NCBI GenBank assembly: GCA_943735955.1
Contig: OX030962.1
Span: forward strand, 216,001-280,000
Source of the DNA: Piscicola geometra
Lineage: Eukaryota; Annelida; Clitellata; Hirudinida; Piscicolidae
Direction: 5' to 3'
DNA: 64,000 bases
In this document: positions 15,101 through 30,100 of the stretch, in pieces
How positions within the stretch are numbered: position 1 is the stretch's first letter
Layout: each line of letters starts with the position of its first letter
Notes under the pieces: generated by a model
The model's database searches: none
Told to the model about the DNA's origin: nothing
What the model saw: the letters and a program-made list of their open reading frames with translations, nothing else
Position numbers and translations under genes: made by a program

Positions 15101-18100
15101 ACTGAGTACTTGAATAAGTAATTGACTGAGTACTTGAATAAGTAATTGACTGAGTACTTGAATAAGTAATTGACTGAGTACTTGAATAAGTAATTGACTG
15201 AGTAATTGAATAAGTACTTGACTGAGTAATTGAATAAGTAATTGACTGAGTACTTGAATAAGTAATTGACTGAGTACTTGAATAAGTAATTGACTGAGTA
15301 CTTGAATAAGTAATTGACTGAGTACTTGAATAAGTAATTGACTGAGTAATTGAATAAGTAATTGACTGAGTACTTGAATAAGTAATTGACTGAGTACTTG
15401 AATAAGTAATTGACTGAGTACTTGAATAAGTAATTGACTGAGTACTTGAATAAGTAATTGATTGAGTAATTGACTAAGTAATTGACTGAGTACTTGAATA
15501 AGTAATTGACTGAGTACTTGAATAAGTAATTGACTGAGTACTTGAATAAGTAATTGACTGAGTACTTGAATAAGTAATTGACTGAGTACTTGAATAAGTA
15601 ATTGACTGAGTACTTGAATAAGTAATTGACTGAGTACTTGAATAAGTAATTGACTGAGTAATTGAATAAGTAATTGACTGAGTACTTGAATAAGTACTTG
15701 ACTGAGTACTTGAATAAGTAATTGACTGAGTACTTGACTAAGTAATTGACTGAGTACTTGAATAAGTAATTGACTGAGTACTTGAATAAGTAATTGACTG
15801 AGTACTTGAATAAGTAATTGACTGAGTACTTGAATAAGTAATTGACTGAGTACTTGAATAAGTAATTGACTGAGTACTTGACTAAGTAATTGATTGAGTA
15901 ATTGAATAAGTAATTGACTGAGTAATTGAATAAGTAATTGACTGAGTAATTGAATAAGTACTTGACTGAGTACTTGAATAAGTAATTGACTGAGTACTTG
16001 ACTAAGTAATTGACTGAGTACTTGAATAAGTAATTGACTGAGTACTTGAATAAGTAATTGACTGAGTACTTGAATAAGTAATTGACTGAGTACTTGACTA
16101 AGTAATTGATTGAGTAATTGAATAAGTAATTGACTGAGTAATTGAATAAGTACTTGACTGAGTAATTGAATAAGTAATTGACTGAGTACTTGAATAAGTA
16201 ATTGACTGAGTACTTGACTAAGTAATTGATTGAGTAATTGAATAAGTAATTGACTGAGTAATTGAATAAGTAATTGACTGAGTACTTGAATAAGTAATTG
16301 ACTGAGTACTTGAATAAGTAATTGACTGAGTAATTGAATAAGTAATTGACTGAGTAATTGAATAAGTAATTGACTGAGTACTTGAATAAGTACTTGACTG
16401 AGTAATTGAATAAGTAATTGACTGAGTAATTGAATAAGTACTTGACTGAGTACTTGAATAAGTAATTGACTGAGTACTTGAATAAGTAATTGACTGAGTA
16501 CTTGAATAAGTAATTGACTGAGTACTTGAATAAGTAATTGACTGAGTACTTGAATAAGTAATTGACTGAGTACTTGAATAAGTAATTGACTGAGTACTTG
16601 AATAAGTAATTGACTGAGTACTTGAATAAGTACTTGACTGAGTACTTGAATAAGTAATTGACTGAGTACTTGAATAAGTAATTGACTGAGTAATTGAATA
16701 AGTAATTGACTGAGTACTTGAATAAGTAATTGACTGAGTAATTGAATAAGTACTTGACTGAGTACTTGAATAAGTAATTGACTGAGTACTTGACTAAGTA
16801 ATTGACTGAGTAATTGAATAAGTAATTGACTGAGTACTTGAATAAGTAATTGACTGAGTAATTGAATAAGTAATTGACTGAGTACTTGAATAAGTAATTG
16901 ATTGAGTACTTGAATAAGTAATTGACTGAGTAATTGAATAAGTAATTGACTGAGTAATTGAATAAGTAATTGACTGAGTACTTGAATAAGTAATTGACTG
17001 AGTACTTGAATAAGTAATTGACTGAGTACTTGAATAAGTAATTGACTGAGTACTTGAATAAGTAATTGATTGAGTACTTGAATAAGTAATTGACTGAGTA
17101 CTTGAATAAGTACTTGACTGAGTACTTGAATAAGTAATTGACTGAGTAATTGAATAAGTAATTGACTGAGTACTTGAATAAGTAATTGACTGAGTACTTG
17201 AATAAGTAATTGACTGAGTAATTGAATAAGTAATTGACTGAGTACTTGAATAAGTAATTGACTGAGTACTTGAATAAGTACTTGACTGAGTACTTGAATA
17301 AGTAATTGACTGAGTACTTGAATAAGTAATTGACTGAGTACTTGAATAAGTAATTGACTGAGTACTTGAATAAGTAATTGACTGAGTACTTGAATAAGTA
17401 ATTGACTGAGTACTTGACTAAGTAATTGACTGAGTACTTGAATAAGTAATTGACTGAGTACTTGAATAAGTAATTGACTGAGTACTTGAATAAGTAATTG
17501 ACTGAGTACTTGAATAAGTAATTGACTGAGTAATTGAATAAGTAATTGACTGAGTACTTGAATAAGTAATTGACTGAGTACTTGAATAAGTAATTGACTG
17601 AGTACTTGAATAAGTACTTGACTGAGTAATTGAATAAGTAATTGACTGAGTACTTGAATAAGTAATTGACTGAGTACTTGAATAAGTAATTGACTGAGTA
17701 ATTGAATAAGTAATTGACTGAGTACTTGAATAAGTAATTGACTGAGTACTTGAATAAGTAATTGACTGAGTAATTGAATAAGTACTTGACTGAGTACTTG
17801 AATAAGTAATTGACTGAGTACTTGAATAAGTAATTGACTGAGTACTTGAATAAGTAATTGACTGAGTAATTGAATAAGTAATTGACTGAGTACTTGAATA
17901 AGTAATTGACTGAGTACTTGAATAAGTAATTGACTGAGTACTTGAATAAGTAATTGACTGAGTACTTGAATAAGTAATTGACTGAGTAATTGAATAAGTA
18001 CTTGACTGAGTAATTGAATAAGTAATTGACTGAGTACTTGAATAAGTAATTGACTGAGTACTTGAATAAGTAATTGACTGAGTACTTGAATAAGTAATTG

Positions 18101-21100
18101 ACTGAGTACTTGAATAAGTAATTGACTGAGTACTTGAATAAGTAATTGACTGAGTAATTGAATAAGTAATTGACTGAGTACTTGAATAAGTAATTGATTG
18201 AGTAATTGAATAAGTAATTGACTGAGTACTTGAATAAGTAATTGACTGAGTAATTGAATAAGTACTTGACTGAGTACTTGAATAAGTAATTGACTGAGTA
18301 ATTGAATAAGTAATTGACTGAGTACTTGAATAAGTAATTGACTGAGTAATTGAATAAGTAATTGATTGAGTACTTGAATAAGTAATTGACTGAGTAATTG
18401 AATAAGTAATTGACTGAGTACTTGAATAAGTAATTGACTGAGTACTTGAATAAGTAATTGACTGAGTAATTGAATAAGTAATTGACTGAGTACTTGAATA
18501 AGTAATTGACTGAGTACTTGACTAAGTAATTGATTGAGTAATTGAATAAGTAATTGACTGAGTAATTGAATAAGTAATTGACTGAGTACTTGAATAAGTA
18601 ATTGACTGAGTACTTGAATAAGTAATTGACTGAGTACTTGAATAAGTAATTGACTGAGTACTTGAATAAGTAATTGATTGAGTAATTGACTAAGTAATTG
18701 ACTGAGTACTTGAATAAGTAATTGACTGAGTACTTGAATAAGTAATTGACTGAGTACTTGAATAAGTAATTGACTGAGTACTTGAATAAGTAATTGACTG
18801 AGTACTTGAATAAGTAATTGACTGAGTACTTGAATAAGTAATTGACTGAGTACTTGAATAAGTAATTGACTGAGTAATTGAATAAGTAATTGACTGAGTA
18901 CTTGAATAAGTACTTGACTGAGTACTTGAATAAGTAATTGACTGAGTACTTGACTAAGTAATTGACTGAGTACTTGAATAAGTAATTGACTGAGTACTTG
19001 AATAAGTAATTGACTGAGTACTTGAATAAGTAATTGACTGAGTACTTGAATAAGTAATTGACTGAGTACTTGAATAAGTAATTGACTGAGTACTTGAATA
19101 AGTAATTGACTGAGTACTTGAATAAGTAATTGACTGAGTACTTGAATAAGTAATTGACTGAGTACTTGAATAAGTAATTGACTGAGTACTTGACTAAGTA
19201 ATTGACTGAGTAATTGACTAAGTAATTGACTGAGTACTTGAATAAGTAATTGACTGAGTACTTGACTAAGTAATTGACTGAGTACTTGAATAAGTAATTG
19301 ACTGAGTACTTGAATAAGTAATTGACTGAGTACTTGAATAAGTAATTGACTGAGTACTTGAATAAGTAATTGACTGAGTACTTGAATAAGTAATTGACTG
19401 AGTACTTGAATAAGTACTTGACTGAGTAATTGAATAAGTAATTGACTGAGTACTTGAATAAGTAATTGACTGAGTACTTGAATAAGTAATTGACTGAGTA
19501 CTTGAATAAGTAATTGACTGAGTAATTGAATAAGTAATTGACTGAGTACTTGAATAAGTAATTGACTGAGTACTTGAATAAGTAATTGACTGAGTACTTG
19601 AATAAGTAATTGACTGAGTACTTGAATAAGTAATTGACTGAGTACTTGAATAAGTAATTGACTGAGTACTTGAATAAGTAATTGACTGAGTACTTGAATA
19701 AGTAATTGATTGAGTACTTGAATAAGTAATTGACTGAGTACTTGAATAAGTAATTGACTGAGTACTTGAATAAGTAATTGACTGAGTACTTGAATAAGTA
19801 ATTGACTGAGTACTTGAATAAGTAATTGACTGAGTACTTGAATAAGTAATTGACTGAGTACTTGAATAAGTAATTGATTGAGTACTTGAATAAGTAATTG
19901 ACTGAGTACTTGAATAAGTAATTGACTGAGTACTTGAATAAGTAATTGACTGAGTACTTGAATAAGTAATTGACTGAGTACTTGAATAAGTAATTGACTG
20001 AGTACTTGAATAAGTAATTGACTGAGTACTTGAATAAGTAATTGACTGAGTAATTGAATAAGTAATTGACTGAGTAATTGAATAAGTAATTGACTGAGTA
20101 CTTGAATAAGTAATTGACTGAGTAATTGAATAAGTAATTGACTGAGTAATTGAATAAGTAATTGACTGAGTACTTGAATAAGTAATTGACTGAGTACTTG
20201 AATAAGTAATTGACTGAGTAATTGAATAAGTAATTGACTGAGTAATTGAATAAGTAATTGACTGAGTACTTGAATAAGTAATTGACTGAGTACTTGAATA
20301 AGTAATTGACTGAGTAATTGAATAAGTAATTGACTGAGTAATTGAATAAGTAATTGACTGAGTACTTGAATAAGTAATTGACTGAGTACTTGAATAAGTA
20401 ATTGACTGAGTACTTGAATAAGTAATTGACTGAGTAATTGAATAAGTAATTGACTGAGTACTTGAATAAGTAATTGACTGAGTACTTGAATAAGTAATTG
20501 ACTGAGTAATTGAATAAGTAATTGACTGAGTACTTGACTAAGTAATTGACTGAGTACTTGAATAAGTAATTGACTGAGTACTTGAATAAGTAATTGACTG
20601 AGTAATTGACTAAGTAATTGACTGAGTACTTGAATAAGTAATTGACTGAGTACTTGAATAAGTAATTGACTGAGTACTTGAATAAGTAATTGACTGAGTA
20701 CTTGAATAAGTAATTGACTGAGTACTTGAATAAGTAATTGACTGAGTACTTGAATAAGTACTTGACTGAGTACTTGAATAAGTAATTGACTGAGTACTTG
20801 AATAAGTAATTGACTGAGTAATTGAATAAGTAATTGACTGAGTAATTGAATAAGTAATTGACTGAGTACTTGAATAAGTAATTGACTGAGTAATTGAATA
20901 AGTAATTGACTGAGTAATTGAATAAGTAATTGACTGAGTAATTGAATAAGTAATTGACTGAGTAATTGAATAAGTAATTGACTGAGTAATTGAATAAGTA
21001 ATTGACTGAGTAATTGAATAAGTAATTGACTGAGTACTTGACTAAGTAATTGACTGAGTACTTGAATAAGTAATTGACTGAGTACTTGAATAAGTAATTG

Positions 21101-24100
21101 ACTGAGTACTTGAATAAGTAATTGACTGAGTACTTGAATAAGTAATTGACTGAGTACTTGAATAAGTAATTGACTGAGTAATTGAATAAGTAATTGACTG
21201 AGTACTTGAATAAGTAATTGACTGAGTACTTGAATAAGTAATTGACTGAGTACTTGACTAAGTAATTGACTGAGTACTTGAATAAGTAATTGACTGAGTA
21301 CTTGAATAAGTAATTGACTGAGTGCTTGAATAAGTAATTGACTGAGTGCTTGAATAAGTAATTGACTGAGTAATTGAATAAGTAATTGAAAGAGTACTTG
21401 AATAAGTAATTGACTGAGTACTTGAATAAGTAATTGACTGAGTACTTGAATAAGTAATTGACTGAGTACTTGAATAAGTACTTGACTGAGTACTTGACTA
21501 AGTAATTGACTGAGTACTTGAATAAGTAATTGACTGAGTACTTGAATAAGTAATTGACTGAGTAATTGAATAAGTACTTGACTGAGTACTTGAATAAGTA
21601 ATTGACTGAGTACTTGAATAAGTAATTGACTGAGTACTTGAATAAGTAATTGACTGAGTAATTGAATAAGTACTTGACTGAGTACTTGAATAAGTAATTG
21701 ACTGAGTACTTGAATAAGTAATTGACTGAGTACTTGAATAAGTACTTGACTGAGTACTTGAATAAGTACTTGACTGAGTACTTGAATAAGTAATTGACTG
21801 AGTACTTGAATAAGTAATTGACTGAGTACTTGAATAAGTAATTGACTGAGTACTTGAATAAGTAATTGACTGAGTACTTGAATAAGTACTTGACTGAGTA
21901 CTTGAATAAGTAATTGACTGAGTACTTGAATAAGTAATTGACTGAGTACTTGAATAAGTAATTGACTGAGTACTTGAATAAGTAATTGACTGAGTACTTG
22001 AATAAGTAATTGACTGAGTACTTGAATAAGTAATTGACTGAGTACTTGAATAAGTAATTGACTGAGTACTTGAATAAGTAATTGACTGAGTACTTGAATA
22101 AGTAATTGACTGAGTACTTGAATAAGTAATTGACTGAGTACTTGAATAAGTAATTGACTGAGTACTTGAATAAGTAATTGACTGAGTACTTGAATAAGTA
22201 ATTGACTGAGTACTTGACTAAGTAATTGACTGAGTACTTGAATAAGTAATTGACTGAGTACTTGAATAAGTAATTGACTGAGTACTTGAATAAGTAATTG
22301 ACTGAGTACTTGAATAAGTAATTGACTGAGTACTTGACTAAGTAATTGACTGAGTACTTGAATAAGTAATTGACTGAGTACTTGAATAAGTAATTGACTG
22401 AGTACTTGAATAAGTAATTGACTGAGTACTTGAATAAGTAATTGACTGAGTACTTGAATAAGTAATTGACTGAGTACTTGAATAAGTAATTGACTGAGTA
22501 CTTGAATAAGTAATTGACTGAGTACTTGAATAAGTAATTGACTGAGTACTTGAATAAGTAATTGACTGAGTACTTGAATAAGTAATTGACTGAGTACTTG
22601 AATAAGTACTTGACTGAGTACTTGACTAAGTAATTGACTGAGTACTTGAATAAGTAATTGACTGAGTAATTGAATAAGTAATTGACTGAGTACTTGAATA
22701 AGTAATTGACTGAGTACTTGAATAAGTAATTGACTGAGTACTTGAATAAGTAATTGACTGAGTACTTGAATAAGTAATTGACTGAGTACTTGAATAAGTA
22801 ATTGACTGAGTGCTTGAATAAGTAATTGACTGAGTACTTGAATAAGTAATTGACTGAGTAATTGAATAAGTACTTGACTGAGTACTTGAATAAGTACTTG
22901 ACTGAGTACTTGAATAAGTACTTGACTGAGTACTTGACTAAGTAATTGACTGAGTACTTGAATAAGTACTTGACTGAGTACTTGAATAAGTAATTGACTG
23001 AGTACTTGAATAAGTAATTGACTGAGTACTTGAATAAGTAATTGACTGAGTACTTGAATAAGTAATTGACTGAGTACTTGAATAAGTAATTGACTGAGTA
23101 CTTGAATAAGTAATTGACTGAGTACTTGAATAAGTAATTGACTGAGTACTTGAATAAGTAATTGACTGAGTAATTGAATAAGTACTTGACTGAGTACTTG
23201 AATAAGTACTTGACTGAGTACTTGACTAAGTAATTGACTGAGTACTTGAATAAGTACTTGACTGAGTACTTGAATAAGTAATTGACTGAGTACTTGAATA
23301 AGTAATTGACTGAGTACTTGAATAAGTAATTGACTGAGTACTTGAATAAGTAATTGACTGAGTACTTGAATAAGTAATTGACTGAGTACTTGAATAAGTA
23401 ATTGACTGAGTACTTGAATAAGTACTTGACTGAGTACTTGACTAAGTAATTGACTGAGTACTTGAATAAGTACTTGACTGAGTACTTGAATAAGTAATTG
23501 ACTGAGTACTTGAATAAGTAATTGACTGAGTACTTGAATAAGTAATTGACTGAGTACTTGAATAAGTAATTGACTGAGTACTTGAATAAGTAATTGACTG
23601 AGTACTTGAATAAGTAATTGACTGAGTACTTGAATAAGTAATTGACTGAGTACTTGAATAAGTAATTGACTGAGTACTTGAATAAGTAATTGATTGAGTA
23701 ATTGAATAAGTAATTGACTGAGTACTTGAATAAGTAATTGACTGAGTACTTGAATAAGTAATTGACTGAGTACTTGAATAAGTAATTGACTGAGTAATTG
23801 AATAAGTAATTGACTGAGTACTTGAATAAGTAATTGACTGAGTACTTGAATAAGTAATTGACTGAGTACTTGAATAAGTAATTGACTGAGTACTTGAATA
23901 AGTAATTGACTGAGTACTTGAATAAGTAATTGACTGAGTACTTGAATAAGTAATTGACTGAGTAATTGAATAAGTAATTGACTGAGTACTTGAATAAGTA
24001 CTTGACTGAGTACTTGAATAAGTAATTGACTGAGTACTTGAATAAGTAATTGACTGAGTATTGAATAAGTAATTGACTGAGTACTTGAATAAGTAATTGA

Positions 24101-27100
24101 CTGAGTACTTGAATAAGTAATTGACTGAGTACTTGAATAAGTAATTGACTGAGTAATTGAATAAGTAATTGACTGAGTACTTGAATAAGTACTTGACTGA
24201 GTAATTGAATAAGTAATTGACTGAGTAATTGAATAAGTAATTGACTGAGTACTTGAATAAGTAATTGACTGAGTACTTGAATAAGTACTTGACTGAGTAC
24301 TTGAATAAGTAATTGACTGAGTACTTGAATAAGTAATTGACTGAGTATTGAATAAGTAATTGACTGAGTACTTGAATAAGTAATTGACTGAGTACTTGAA
24401 TAAGTAATTGACTGAGTACTTGAATAAGTAATTGACTGAGTAATTGAATAAGTAATTGACTGAGTACTTGAATAAGTACTTGACTGAGTAATTGAATAAG
24501 TAATTGACTGAGTAATTGAATAAGTAATTGACTGAGTACTTGAATAAGTACTTGACTGAGTAATTGAATAAGTAATTGACTGAGTAATTGAATAAGTAAT
24601 TGACTGAGTACTTGAATAAGTAATTGACTGAGTACTTGAATAAGTAATTGACTGAGTACTTGAATAAGTACTTGACTGAGTAATTGAATAAGTAATTGAC
24701 TGAGTAATTGAATAAGTAATTGACTGAGTACTTGAATAAGTAATTGACTGAGTACTTGACTAAGTAATTGACTGAGTACTTGAATAAGTAATTGACTGAG
24801 TAATTGAATAAGTACTTGACTGAGTAATTGAATAAGTAATTGACTGAGTACTTGAATAAGTAATTGACTGAGTACTTGAATAAGTAATTGACTGAGTACT
24901 TGAATAAGTAATTGACTGAGTACTTGAATAAGTAATTGACTGAGTACTTGAATAAGTAATTGACTGAGTACTTGAATAAGTAATTGACTGAGTACTTGAA
25001 TAAGTAATTGACTGAGTACTTGAATAAGTACTTGACTGAGTACTTGAATAAGTACTTGACTGAGTACTTGAATAAGTACTTGACTGAGTACTTGACTAAG
25101 TAATTGACTGAGTACTTGAATAAGTAATTGACTGAGTACTTGAATAAGTAATTGACTGAGTACTTGAATAAGTACTTGACTGAGTACTTGAATAAGTACT
25201 TGACTGAGTACTTGAATAAGTACTTGACTGAGTACTTGAATAAGTACTTGACTGAGTACTTGAATAAGTACTTGACTGAGTACTTGAATAAGTAATTGAC
25301 TGAGTACTTGAATAAGTAATTGACTGAGTACTTGAATAAGTACTTGACTGAGTACTTGACTAAGTAATTGACTGAGTACTTGAATAAGTAATTGATTGAG
25401 TAATTGACTAAGTACTTGACTGAGTACTTGAATAAGTACTTGACTGAGTACTTGAATAAGTACTTGACTGAGTACTTGAATAAGTACTTGACTGAGTACT
25501 TGAATAAGTACTTGACTGAGTACTTGAATAAGTACTTGACTGAGTACTTGAATAAGTAATTGACTGAGTACTTGAATAAGTAATTGACTGAGTACTTGAA
25601 TAAGTAATTGACTGAGTACTTGAATAAGTAATTGACTGAGTACTTGAATAAGTAATTGACTGAGTACTTGAATAAGTAATTGACTGAGTACTTGAATAAG
25701 TAATTGACTGAGTACTTGAATAAGTAATTGACTGAGTACTTGAATAAGTAATTGACTGAGTACTTGAATAAGTAATTGACTGAGTACTTGAATAAGTAAT
25801 TGACTGAGTACTTGAATAAGTAATTGACTGAGTACTTGAATAAGTAATTGACTGAGTAATTGAATAAGTAATTGACTGAGTACTTGAATAAGTAATTGAC
25901 TGAGTACTTGAATAAGTACTTGACTGAGTACTTGAATAAGTAATTGATTGAGTAATTGAATAAGTACTTGATTGAGTACTTGAATAAGTAATTGACTGAG
26001 TAATTGAATAAGTAATTGACTGAGTACTTGAATAAGTAATTGACTGAGTACTTGAATAAGTACTTGACTGAGTACTTGAATAAGTACTTGACTGAGTACT
26101 TGAATAAGTAATTGATTGAGTAATTGAATAAGTACTTGACTGAGTACTTGAATAAGTAATTGACTGAGTAATTGAATAAGTAATTGACTGAGTACTTGAA
26201 TAAGTAATTGACTGAGTACTTGAATAAGTAATTGACTGAGTAATTGAATAAGTACTTGACTGAGTACTTGAATAAGTAATTGACTGAGTACTTGACTAAG
26301 TAATTGACTGAGTAATTGAATAAGTAATTGACTGAGTACTTGAATAAGTACTTGACTGAGTACTTGAATAAGTAATTGATTGAGTAATTGAATAAGTACT
26401 TGACTGAGTACTTGAATAAGTAATTGACTGAGTAATTGAATAAGTAATTGACTGAGTACTTGAATAAGTAATTGACTGAGTACTTGAATAAGTAATTGAC
26501 TGAGTAATTGAATAAGTACTTGACTGAGTAATTGAATAAGTAATTGACTGAGTACTTGAATAAGTAATTGACTGAGTAATTGAATAAGTAATTGACTGAG
26601 TAATTGAATAAGTAATTGACTGAGTACTTGAATAAGTACTTGACTGAGTACTTGAATAAGTAATTGACTGAGTAATTGAATAAGTAATTGACTGAGTAAT
26701 TGAATAAGTACTTGACTGAGTACTTGAATAAGTACTTGACTGAGTACTTGAATAAGTACTTGACTGAGTACTTGAATAAGTAATTGATTGAGTAATTGAA
26801 TAAGTACTTGACTGAGTAATTGAATAAGTAATTGACTGAGTACTTGAATAAGTAATTGACTGAGTACTTGAATAAGTAATTGACTGAGTACTTGAATAAG
26901 TAATTGACTGAGTAATTGAATAAGTACTTGACTGAGTACTTGAATAAGTAATTGACTGAGTACTTGACTAAGTAATTGACTGAGTAATTGAATAAGTAAT
27001 TGACTGAGTACTTGAATAAGTAATTGACTGAGTACTTGAATAAGTAATTGACTGAGTACTTGAATAAGTAATTGACTGAGTACTTGAATAAGTAATTGAC

Positions 27101-30100
27101 TGAGTAATTGAATAAGTACTTGACTGAGTACTTGAATAAGTAATTGACTGAGTACTTGACTAAGTAATTGACTGAGTAATTGAATAAGTAATTGACTGAG
27201 TACTTGAATAAGTAATTGACTGAGTACTTGACTAAGTAATTGACTGAGTAATTGAATAAGTAATTGACTGAGTAATTGAATAAGTAATTGACTGAGTACT
27301 TGAATAAGTAATTGACTGAGTACTTGAATAAGTAATTGACTGAGTACTTGAATAAGTAATTGACTGAGTAATTGAATAAGTAATTGACTGAGTACTTGAA
27401 TAAGTAATTGACTGAGTAATTGAATAAGTAATTGACTGAGTACTTGAATAAGTAATTGACTGAGTACTTGAATAAGTACTTGACTGAGTACTTGACTAAG
27501 TAATTGACTGAGTACTTGAATAAGTAATTGACTGAGTACTTGAATAAGTAATTGACTGAGTACTTGAATAAGTACTTGACTGAGTAATTGAATAAGTAAT
27601 TGACTGAGTACTTGAATAAGTAATTGACTGAGTACTTGAATAAGTAATTGACTGAGTACTTGACTAAGTAATTGACTGAGTACTTGAATAAGTAATTGAC
27701 TGAGTACTTGAATAAGTAATTGACTGAGTACTTGAATAAGTAATTGACTGAGTACTTGAATAAGTAATTGACTGAGTACTTGAATAAGTAATTGACTGAG
27801 TACTTGAATAAGTAATTGACTGAGTAATTGAATAAGTAATTGACTGAGTAATTGAATAAGTAATTGACTGAGTAATTGAATAAGTAATTGACTGAGTACT
27901 TGAATAAGTAATTGATTGAGTAATTGACTAAGTAATTGACTGAGTAATTGAATAAGTAATTGACTGAGTACTTGAATAAGTACTTGACTGAGTACTTGAA
28001 TAAGTAATTGACTGAGTACTTGAATAAGTAATTGACTGAGTACTTGACTAAGTAATTGACTGAGTACTTGAATAAGTAATTGACTGAGTACTTGAATAAG
28101 TAATTGACTGAGTACTTGAATAAGTAATTGACTGAGTACTTGAATAAGTAATTGACTGAGTAATTGAATAAGTAATTGACTGAGTACTTGAATAAGTAAT
28201 TGACTGAGTACTTGAATAAGTAATTGACTGAGTACTTGAATAAGTAATTGACTGAGTAATTGACTAAGTAATTGACTGAGTAATTGACTAAGTAATTGAC
28301 TGAGTACTTGAATAAGTAATTGACTGAGTAATTGAATAAGTAATTGACTGAGTACTTGAATAAGTAATTGACTGAGTAATTGAATAAGTAATTGACTGAG
28401 TACTTGAATAAGTAATTGACTGAGTACTTGAATAAGTAATTGACTGAGTACTTGAATAAGTAATTGACTGAGTACTTGAATAAGTAATTGACTGAGTAAT
28501 TGAATAAGTAATTGACTGAGTAATTGAATAAGTAATTGACTGAGTACTTGAATAAGTAATTGACTGAGTACTTGAATAAGTAATTGACTGAGTACTTGAA
28601 TAAGTAATTGACTGAGTACTTGAATAAGTAATTGACTGAGTACTTGAATAAGTAATTGACTGAGTACTTGAATAAGTAATTGACTGAGTAATTGAATAAG
28701 TAATTGACTGAGTACTTGAATAAGTAATTGACTGAGTACTTGAATAAGTAATTGACTGAGTAATTGAATAAGTAATTGATTGAGTAATTGAATAAGTAAT
28801 TGACTGAGTACTTGAATAAGTAATTGACTGAGTAATTGAATAAGTAATTGACTGAGTAATTGAATAAGTAATTGACTGAGTACTTGAATAAGTAATTGAC
28901 TGAGTACTTGAATAAGTAATTGACTGAGTACTTGAATAAGTAATTGACTGAGTACTTGAATAAGTAATTGACTGAGTACTTGACTAAGTAATTGACTGAG
29001 TACTTGAATAAGTAATTGACTGAGTACTTGAATAAGTAATTGACTGAGTAATTGAATAAGTAATTGACTGAGTACTTGAATAAGTAATTGACTGAGTACT
29101 TGAATAAGTAATTGACTGAGTAATTGAATAAGTAATTGACTGAGTACTTGAATAAGTAATTGACTGAGTAATTGAATAAGTAATTGACTGAGTACTTGAA
29201 TAAGTAATTGACTGAGTAATTGAATAAGTAATTGACTGAGTACTTGAATAAGTAATTGACTGAGTAATTGAATAAGTAATTGACTGAGTACTTGACTAAG
29301 TAATTGACTGAGTACTTGAATAAGTAATTGACTGAGTACTTGAATAAGTAATTGACTGAGTACTTGAATAAGTAATTGACTGAGTACTTGAATAAGTAAT
29401 TGACTGAGTACTTGAATAAGTAATTGACTGAGTAATTGAATAAGTAATTGACTGAGTACTTGAATAAGTAATTGACTGAGTACTTGAATAAGTAATTGAC
29501 TGAGTACTTGAATAAGTAATTGACTGAGTACTTGAATAAGTAATTGACTGAGTACTTGAATAAGTAATTGACTGAGTACTTGAATAAGTACTTGACTGAG
29601 TACTTGAATAAGTAATTGACTGAGTACTTGAATAAGTAATTGACTGAGTACTTGACTAAGTAATTGATTGAGTACTTGACTAAGTAATTGATTGAGTACT
29701 TGAATAAGTAATTGACTGAGTAATTGAATAAGTAATTGACTGAGTACTTGAATAAGTAATTGACTGAGTACTTGAATAAGTAATTGACTGAGTACTTGAA
29801 TAAGTAATTGACTGAGTACTTGAATAAGTAATTGACTGAGTACTTGAATAAGTAATTGACTGAGTACTTGAATAAGTAATTGACTGAGTAATTGAATAAG
29901 TAATTGACTGAGTACTTGACTAAGTAATTGACTGAGTACTTGAATAAGTAATTGACTGAGTAATTGAATAAGTAATTGACTGAGTAATTGAATAAGTAAT
30001 TGACTGAGTACTTGAATAAGTAATTGACTGAGTAATTGAATAAGTAATTGACTGAGTAATTGAATAAGTAATTGACTGAGTAATTGAATAAGTAATTGAC

